Shown here one piece after another: positions 6,615 to 10,303 of a stretch of 10,303 nucleotides of DNA (positions within the stretch are counted from its first letter, which is position 1; each line of letters starts with the position of its first letter). Position numbers and translations under genes: made by a program. The notes under the pieces are model-generated. The model was not told the DNA's origin. It ran no database searches and saw only the letters and a list, made by a program, of their open reading frames with translations. Source of the DNA: JANNAT01 sp031422555 (GTDB lineage Bacteria > Pseudomonadota > Alphaproteobacteria > Rhodobacterales > Rhodobacteraceae); NCBI GenBank assembly GCA_031422555.1, contig JANPLZ010000078.1:1-10303 (forward strand), in the 5' to 3' direction.

Positions 6615-7169
6615 TTAGTCGTCGCAGCCTTCATCATCGCCTTCGCTGCCATTGCCGCCGCTGTTGTCATCTTCATCTTCATCGCTGTCATCATCGCCGT
6701 CGCTGTCATTGTCGCCGTCGTCTTCGCCTTCGTCGTCCTCATCATGGTCGTCATCATCTTCATCGTGGTCGTTTTCGTCGCTGTCATCTTCGTCATCGTC
6801 ATTTTCATCTTCGTCGTCATCATTTTCGTCTTCGTCGTCGTCGTTTTCATCGTCATCGCCAATTTCAAAATCGCGGTCAACCTTGGCAAACGACACCCCG
6901 GTCTGCGCCGCATCTTCTGCGCTGACCGTGCCGGATTCGGTTTTGATAACGTCGCCCGTCGCTTTGTCATAAACCACTTCGATATACATCGTGCCCTTCA
7001 CGGCCTCGACTTTGATCTGGGTCAGACCTTCCTTTACCTCGATGTAGGTGTAATTCTGCGCCTCATAGGTCGAGACCACGTCCCGGCCGGTGATGGCGGC
7101 TGCGGCCATACCGGTCGACAAGGCCATCGCCGCGGTGAACATCATTAGTTTTGATCGTAGTTTCATCAT
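6615..7169 (-). CDS. Secreted PepSY-domain protein with long Asp-rich tail
   Basis: A 184-residue exported protein. A signal peptide covers about residues 1-25 (LMMFTAAMALSTGMAAAA). A single PepSY-type domain covers about 28-78 (VVSTYEAQNYTYIEVKEG, then IKVEAVKGTMYIEVVYD, then KATGDVIKTE). After a short linker the last 80 residues (105-184) are mostly Asp and Glu. They include repeats of DDDEDEN, one DNDSDG match to the DxDxDG calcium-loop pattern, and a lone Cys three residues from the end. The start is one of two adjacent ATGs (7169 or 7166). AAGGA lies 4 nt before the first and 7 nt before the second; a GTG at 7172 is less likely. It sits between the two PepSY-like/regulator pairs and is preceded by 242 nt of intergenic sequence, so it may have its own promoter. 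It probably binds divalent cations in the periplasm or outside the cell; this is inference from composition. Confidence 0.82.
   Translation of the reverse strand: MMKLRSKLMMFTAAMALSTGMAAAAITGRDVVSTYEAQNYTYIEVKEGLTQIKVEAVKGTMYIEVVYDKATGDVIKTESGTVSAEDAAQTGVSFAKVDRDFEIGDDDENDDDEDENDDDEDENDDDEDDSDENDHDEDDDDHDEDDEGEDDGDNDSDGDDDSDEDEDDNSGGNGSEGDDEGCDD
6801..6842 (-). repeat. 21-bp tandem repeats encoding DDDEDEN
   Basis: Two consecutive, slightly diverged 21-nt units at 6801-6821 and 6822-6842, with a partial third copy after them, encode the acidic heptapeptide Asp-Asp-Asp-Glu-Asp-Glu-Asn. The flanking tail, down to about 6640, is degenerate GAY/GAR codons with no regular period. Confidence 0.75.
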
Positions 7170-7173
7170 CACT

Positions 7174-7178
7174 TCCTT
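7174..7178 (-). promoter_or_regulatory. Shine-Dalgarno site of the acidic PepSY gene
   Basis: AAGGA on the minus strand lies 4 nt before the ATG at 7169 and 7 nt before the ATG at 7166. Spacing slightly favours the second ATG. Confidence 0.55.
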
Positions 7179-7290
7179 TTGGGTTTGACCACAGCGAAAA
7201 GCGGTCGTTCATGGGTTAACGGGTGTAGACAGCCATTTGGGCCAGAAGATGGCGATGACAGGAACATCGGCAGGCGGGAATTGACCACAG

Positions 7291-7351
7291 GTTTAGGCGC
7301 ACCGTCCTAGACCTATGGTTTGTGGCCCTAAACTTCAGTTTAGGCGGTGCG
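7291..7351. promoter_or_regulatory. Nested palindromes, candidate operator or RNA structure
   Basis: The perfect 18-bp dyad CCTAAACTTCAGTTTAGG lies at 7327-7344. It is flanked by a second inverted repeat, CGCACCG (7298-7304) with CGGTGCG (7345-7351). The half-site GTTTAGGCG occurs again as a direct repeat at 7291-7299 and 7338-7346. The block is in the 242-nt gap between regulator A and the acidic PepSY gene, about 160 nt upstream of the latter's start. The size and symmetry suit a dimeric HTH regulator, possibly the LuxR-type proteins encoded alongside. No reliable promoter was found in 7170-7290. Confidence 0.45.
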
Positions 7352-7411
7352 GCGCAGGGTATTGGCTTGCCGCCTCGCGGCGTTGTTGCCCCGATCTTGC
7401 AGCCCTAGCCC

Positions 7412-7948
7412 CTAGCGCGCGGCTTTGGTGGCGACCTTGTCAGGCCCGGCAGTATCCGCACCCACAGGCGCGCCGCCCATCATGTCATCAATGAACAGGC
7501 TGAGCAGCTGCGGGCGCCCCGTCACTTTGGCCTTGCGGTAAATCGCAGCGGTTTGCGCCTTGACGGTGCCTTCGGACGTGTCACGCAGTTGCGAAATTTC
7601 CTGCACGTTCAGACCCTTGATCGCAAACAGGGCAACATCACGTTCCGCCGCCGTCAGGCCCCATTCCCGAAATCTTGCATCCAGCAATTCGCCGAACGCC
7701 GATGCGGCAAGGTTCAGCCGCGATGTCGCCAGATGCAATTCCGAATAGGCCCGCCACACCAGCAAGCCGCCAAAGATCAACCCCAGTAACAGCCCGACCC
7801 CCGCGCCCATTTCCATGAATTCCCGCGTGCTCCACGCCAAAGGAACCGGATAAAAGCCAAAGATCGACATCAACAAATCAAGGATAAAAACGCCAACGCA
7901 CGCGGCCTGCACCACCAGCAACAGCAAAAACGCCGTCGCCCGGGTCAT
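7412..7948 (-). CDS. Membrane-tethered LuxR-type HTH regulator (copy A)
   Basis: A 178-residue paralogue of the regulator at 5453-5992, alignable without gaps from residue 1 through the HTH. Two hydrophobic helices (about 5-27 and 46-65) flank a loop with FGF, PVPLAW and RE. Between the two copies Cys17, Asp24, Ser28, Phe30-Gly31-Phe32, Pro36-Leu37, Trp39, Arg42-Glu43 and Glu46 are identical. The GerE-type HTH (98-156) contains GLTAAERDVALFAIKGL, TSEGTVKAQTAAIYRKA and TGRPQLLSLFIDDMM; from Glu95 to Met157, 51 of 63 residues match copy B. The C-terminal 20 residues are not conserved. The gene starts 24 nt after the stop of PepSY-like A, so the two form a likely operon. Its ribosome-binding site is weak, which fits translation coupled to the upstream gene. 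Recognition helices that differ little imply overlapping DNA targets, by inference. Confidence 0.87.
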   Translation of the reverse strand: MTRATAFLLLLVVQAACVGVFILDLLMSIFGFYPVPLAWSTREFMEMGAGVGLLLGLIFGGLLVWRAYSELHLATSRLNLAASAFGELLDARFREWGLTAAERDVALFAIKGLNVQEISQLRDTSEGTVKAQTAAIYRKAKVTGRPQLLSLFIDDMMGGAPVGADTAGPDKVATKAAR

Positions 7949-7972
7949 GCACGGCCTGTATGCGGTAAGGAC

Positions 7973-8482
7973 TTAATTGGTGACGTCATCGCCCCATTGG
8001 GGCGCAATCGGGTTCACCGGGTCAAGCATAAATTCGTCTGCCGCTGCGTTCGCGCCGCTGCCAGCACTGGGCGACAGCCAGTCCTTTGCGGCAGGTGGCG
8101 GCAGCGCGTCAGGGTCTGCGGCTGCCACCACGCCACTTGCGCCCACCGACTGCACCCCGGTTTGCGTGCCACCGCCGGTTGCAACCTGCGGGTCAGACGG
8201 TTGGTCGCTGCGGTCGCGCGGTGGTGGTGCCGTGCGCAGCACCGCATAGTCGCGCAAAATCTCTCCGGTTGCGGGGTTGAAAACGATCTCGCGCCGCACA
8301 TCCTTGCTTTCGGCCAAAATCCAGATGCGCCCCAGCCAAGTGCGGTCCATCTGGATCACCTCAAAACCTTGCGCGCGCAAAAGGGCAACGACGCGGTCTG
8401 ATATGGCATCGGCAAAGCCGGGGCCCGCACAACCGATGACCACCGCAAAAACCAAAGCCAGCCGTTTCACACTGTTCACCAT
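7973..8482 (-). CDS. Secreted PepSY-like protein with Pro/Ala-rich tail (copy A)
   Basis: A 169-residue exported protein. The N-terminus has Lys6-Arg7 and a hydrophobic stretch (8-17), and can be read two ways. One is a signal peptide cut after Ala24 or Ala26; the other is a lipoprotein signal, since Val-Ile-Gly-Cys18 fits a loose lipobox. The core (26-80) contains VVALLRAQGF, RTWLGRIWI and RREIVFNPATGEILRD, clearly related to copy B (6068-6493). The tail (about 84-169) is neutral and rich in Pro, Ala, Gly and Gln, and may be disordered or span the periplasm. It lacks the acidic repeats of copy B. I chose the ATG at 8482; a TTG at 8491 and a GTG at 8470 are alternatives, none with a strong ribosome-binding site. 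Regulator A follows 24 nt downstream. Function unknown; I infer a sensory partner of the regulator. Confidence 0.8.
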   Translation of the reverse strand: MVNSVKRLALVFAVVIGCAGPGFADAISDRVVALLRAQGFEVIQMDRTWLGRIWILAESKDVRREIVFNPATGEILRDYAVLRTAPPPRDRSDQPSDPQVATGGGTQTGVQSVGASGVVAAADPDALPPPAAKDWLSPSAGSGANAAADEFMLDPVNPIAPQWGDDVTN

Positions 8483-8837
8483 CAAATCCAAAATATTGCC
8501 GAACCTTCAACAGACCGGCGGCGACGATCATACAGACCACTGCGCCGCTGCACAGACCTTTTTGTCGCCAGGGCCGCGTTGATGCCGGTTGCCGTGATCT
8601 TGCGATCAAAGACAGCAGCGCCAACGCAGCGACCGGAAACACTCATACACTTAACAGATACTCGCACTCAAAAACATCGACTGACACATCGCACTTGTTA
8701 CAGGCACTGGCCAACCGCGTTGCCTGAACCCGACATGGGCAGGATGATTCGATCTGATGGCCACGGGTTAAAGTGCCAAGCCCGGCAAAAACCACCATCC
8801 GCCAAAAGTTTGCAGCCGCGATTACAGCAATGAAAAT
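8483..8837. other. Intergenic region without a supported gene
   Basis: This 355-nt stretch lies between PepSY-like A and the trpB terminator. Frames are open on both strands, but none has a plausible start, ribosome-binding site or family resemblance. It presumably holds the promoter of the island. The best -10 candidate is TATGAT on the minus strand (8527-8532), 44 nt before the ATG at 8482, without a good -35. I see no repeats or RNA gene in it. Confidence 0.5.
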
Positions 8838-8863
8838 GGCCCATAAACGAAGGTTTACGGGCC
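8838..8863 (-). terminator. Factor-independent terminator of trpB
   Basis: On the minus strand an 11-bp stem (GGCCCGTAAAC / GTTTATGGGCC, one G-U pair in RNA) with a 4-nt loop CTTC is followed directly by ATTTTCATT. It starts 24 nt past the trpB stop. The wobble pair makes the stem better on the minus strand than on the plus strand, which agrees with trpB transcription. It isolates trpB from the five-gene island. Confidence 0.85.
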
Positions 8864-8887
8864 AATTCATTGAATTTTAACAAAGCC

Positions 8888-10120
8888 TCAGACCGTCATC
8901 GTCACACCCAGATGTTTGGCCACGGTGAAAATGTCCTTGTCGCCACGCCCGCACATGTTCATCACGATGATATGGTCGGCGGGCAGCCCCGGTGCGATCT
9001 TCATCACATGGGCCAGCGCGTGGCTGGGTTCCAGCGCCGGAATGATGCCTTCCAGCTTGCACGACAGTTGAAACGCCTCCAGCGCCTCGGCATCCGTGAT
9101 GCTGACGTATTGCGCGCGGCCCATATCGTGCAGCCATGAATGTTCCGGGCCAATGCCGGGATAATCAAGGCCGGCGCTGATCGAAAAGCCTTCCAGAATC
9201 TGGCCGTCCGGGTCTTGCAACAGATAAGTGCGGTTGCCATGCAACACGCCGGGCCGCCCGCCGGTCAGACTGGCGCAATGCTGCATGCGTGCGTCCACGC
9301 CTTTGCCGCCCGCCTCGACACCAATGATATTGACCGTTGGATCGTCAAGGAAAGGATAAAACAGCCCCATCGCGTTCGACCCGCCACCGATAGCCGCAAT
9401 AATGGTGTCGGGCAGGCGGCCCGCGCCCTCTTGTTCGGCCAACTGCCAGCGCACTTCCTTGCCGATGATCGATTGGAAATTGCGCACCATCGCGGGGTAA
9501 GGATGCGGGCCCGCCACGGTGCCGATGCAATAAAACGTATCACGCACGTTGGTCACCCAATCGCGCAGCGCATCATTCATCGCGTCTTTCAAGGTGCCAC
9601 GCCCCGAGGTAACCGGGATAACTTCGGCGCCTAACAACTTCATCCGAAACACATTTGGCGCTTGGCGTTCCACATCATGCGCGCCCATGTAGACCACGCA
9701 TTGTAACCCGAACTTGGCACAGACCGTGGCCGTCGCCACGCCGTGCTGGCCCGCGCCGGTTTCGGCGATGATCCGGGTCTTGCCCATCCGCCGCGCCAGA
9801 ATGATCTGACCCAGCACATTGTTGATCTTGTGCGCGCCGGTATGGTTCAACTCGTCGCGCTTGAGATAAATCTTGGCCCCGCCCAGATGTTTGGTCAGCC
9901 GGTCGGCATAATACAATGGGCTGGGGCGGCCAACGTAATGCTTCCAAAGATCATCCATTTCCGCCCAGAACGTCGGATCGGTCTTGGCAAATTCATAACG
10001 TGCCTCAAGATCAAGGATCAGCGGCATCAGCGTTTCCGACACAAACCGGCCGCCGAACTGGCCAAAGCGGCCCTGCTCATCCGGCCCGGTCATAAAGCTG
10101 TTCACTCCGTCTTCGGCCAT
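8888..10120 (-). CDS. trpB: Tryptophan synthase beta chain
   Basis: A 410-residue PLP enzyme that joins indole and L-serine to make L-tryptophan, the last step of the pathway; it works in an alpha2-beta2 complex with TrpA. The N-terminus GRFGQFGGRFVSETLMPLI is typical of TrpB. The PLP-binding lysine is Lys98 in ELNHTGAHKINN, the catalytic glutamate is Glu120 in ETGAGQHG, and the phosphate-binding loop is GGGSNA, near residue 243. The C-terminal motif HALAHV and the end motif CGRGDKD are present, and length and motifs are complete. The ATG at 10120 has AGAGGA 6 nt upstream. A strong terminator follows the gene, so trpA is not directly downstream here. The upstream neighbour ends 18 nt before the start and does not look like TrpF, as far as it is visible. 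Confidence 0.98.
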   Translation of the reverse strand: MAEDGVNSFMTGPDEQGRFGQFGGRFVSETLMPLILDLEARYEFAKTDPTFWAEMDDLWKHYVGRPSPLYYADRLTKHLGGAKIYLKRDELNHTGAHKINNVLGQIILARRMGKTRIIAETGAGQHGVATATVCAKFGLQCVVYMGAHDVERQAPNVFRMKLLGAEVIPVTSGRGTLKDAMNDALRDWVTNVRDTFYCIGTVAGPHPYPAMVRNFQSIIGKEVRWQLAEQEGAGRLPDTIIAAIGGGSNAMGLFYPFLDDPTVNIIGVEAGGKGVDARMQHCASLTGGRPGVLHGNRTYLLQDPDGQILEGFSISAGLDYPGIGPEHSWLHDMGRAQYVSITDAEALEAFQLSCKLEGIIPALEPSHALAHVMKIAPGLPADHIIVMNMCGRGDKDIFTVAKHLGVTMTV

Positions 10121-10126
10121 GGCTGT

Positions 10127-10132
10127 TCCTCT
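10127..10132 (-). promoter_or_regulatory. Shine-Dalgarno site of trpB
   Basis: AGAGGA on the minus strand lies 6 nt before the ATG at 10120 and fixes the start. Confidence 0.65.
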
Positions 10133-10138
10133 GCAAAT

Positions 10139-10303
10139 TTAGGTAGGTGTATCGTCGTTGATGATCCGGCGAAAGAGGCCGTTCTGGTTCAGTTCGCCGC
10201 AGTTGCAGATGCAGTCGCCGACGCAGCCGCCGTCAAAGCCGCCGACGCAGCCGCCGTCAAAGCCAGGCATCGCGGTCTGTGCCAACAGCCGCCGCGACCG
10301 TCG
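10139..10303 (-). CDS. Gly/Cys-rich small reading frame, C-terminal part (runs off right edge)
   Basis: The minus-strand frame is open from the window edge to the TAA at 10139-10141 and gives 54 residues. It carries a duplicated octapeptide FDGGCVGG / FDGGCVGD, then CICNCGELNQNGLFRRII and a polar end. There are five Cys in 17 residues, spaced C-x7-C-x3-C-x-C-x-C. Third codon positions are nearly all G or C, which fits coding in this genome. The frame ends 18 nt before trpB, a spacing typical of an operon. The start may be outside the window; an internal ATG at 10270 has no clear ribosome-binding site. I do not recognise it. The same DNA is also open in two plus-strand frames because of a 24-bp repeat, so coding here is likely but not certain. 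Confidence 0.4.
   Translation of the reverse strand, partial: RRSRRLLAQTAMPGFDGGCVGGFDGGCVGDCICNCGELNQNGLFRRIINDDTPT
10220..10264. repeat. 24-bp tandem repeat upstream of trpB
   Basis: The unit GACGCAGCCGCCGTCAAAGC plus CGCC (24 nt) starts at 10220. A second copy, complete for 21 nt, starts at 10244. Degenerate GCAGTYGC-type copies precede it from 10199. The period of eight codons leaves the minus-strand frame intact and encodes the FDGGCVGG duplication. Confidence 0.8.

Noticed and set aside
6543..7148. Long plus-strand frame of Val/Ile/Phe-rich residues that looks like a membrane protein
   Set aside because: It is the antisense of the Asp/Glu tail and PepSY core: GAY/GAR codons read backwards give Val, Ile, Phe and Ser. 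It has no ribosome-binding site or family resemblance.
7369..7381. Small hairpin GCCGC-CTC-GCGGC downstream of regulator A
   Set aside because: A 5-bp stem with a 3-nt loop and no U-run is expected by chance at this GC content; not supported as a terminator.
8643..8870. 75-residue minus-strand frame with a hydrophobic start, upstream of PepSY-like A
   Set aside because: Its first codons lie on the trpB terminator hairpin, and no ribosome-binding site or recognisable domain is seen.
10161..10303. Plus-strand Pro/Gln-rich frame starting at ATG 10161
   Set aside because: It would start in the trpB leader on the opposite strand with only a weak ribosome-binding site. Its openness follows from the 24-bp repeat. 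The minus frame has better codon use and operon-like spacing to trpB.

Overview
The window is about 10.3 kb of GC-rich DNA with ordinary housekeeping genes at both ends. The proteins (an IleRS N-terminus, a giant DUF2339 membrane protein, DUF2237, TrpB) and the strong use of G/C in third codon positions suggest an alphaproteobacterium, most likely Rhodobacterales. This rests on protein resemblance from memory, not on a search. I see no tRNA, rRNA, CRISPR array, insertion sequence or phage gene.

Layout from left to right: (1) 1-699, minus: the N-terminal 233 codons of isoleucyl-tRNA synthetase (ileS), running off the left edge. (2) 897-3761, minus: one large polytopic DUF2339 membrane protein. 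(3) 3884-5468, plus: a two-gene unit, an FAD-dependent monooxygenase followed with an 8-nt overlap by a cysteine-rich DUF2237 protein. (4) 5453-8482, minus: five small genes, taken up below. (5) 8888-10120, minus: trpB with a clear factor-independent terminator, preceded by the end of a small Gly/Cys-rich reading frame at the right edge.

The most interesting part is 5453-8482. In transcription order it reads: secreted PepSY-like protein A (8482-7973), membrane LuxR-type regulator A (7948-7412), secreted PepSY protein with an 80-residue acidic tail (7169-6615), secreted PepSY-like protein B with a poly-Asp and Asp-Glu tail (6493-6068), and membrane LuxR-type regulator B (5992-5453). A and B are two copies of the same pair. 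The regulators are 51/63 identical over the HTH region and share a loop signature between their two membrane segments. The secreted partners are 28/48 identical over their core and differ completely in their tails. I read this as a duplicated envelope-sensing module: an exported small protein is made with a one-component, membrane-tethered DNA-binding protein. I know of no characterised system of this form. Function, ligand and targets are inference.

The intergenic region 7170-7411 inside this island holds a perfect 18-bp palindrome nested in a second inverted repeat, a candidate operator or RNA structure. The stretch 8483-8837 contains no gene I can support.
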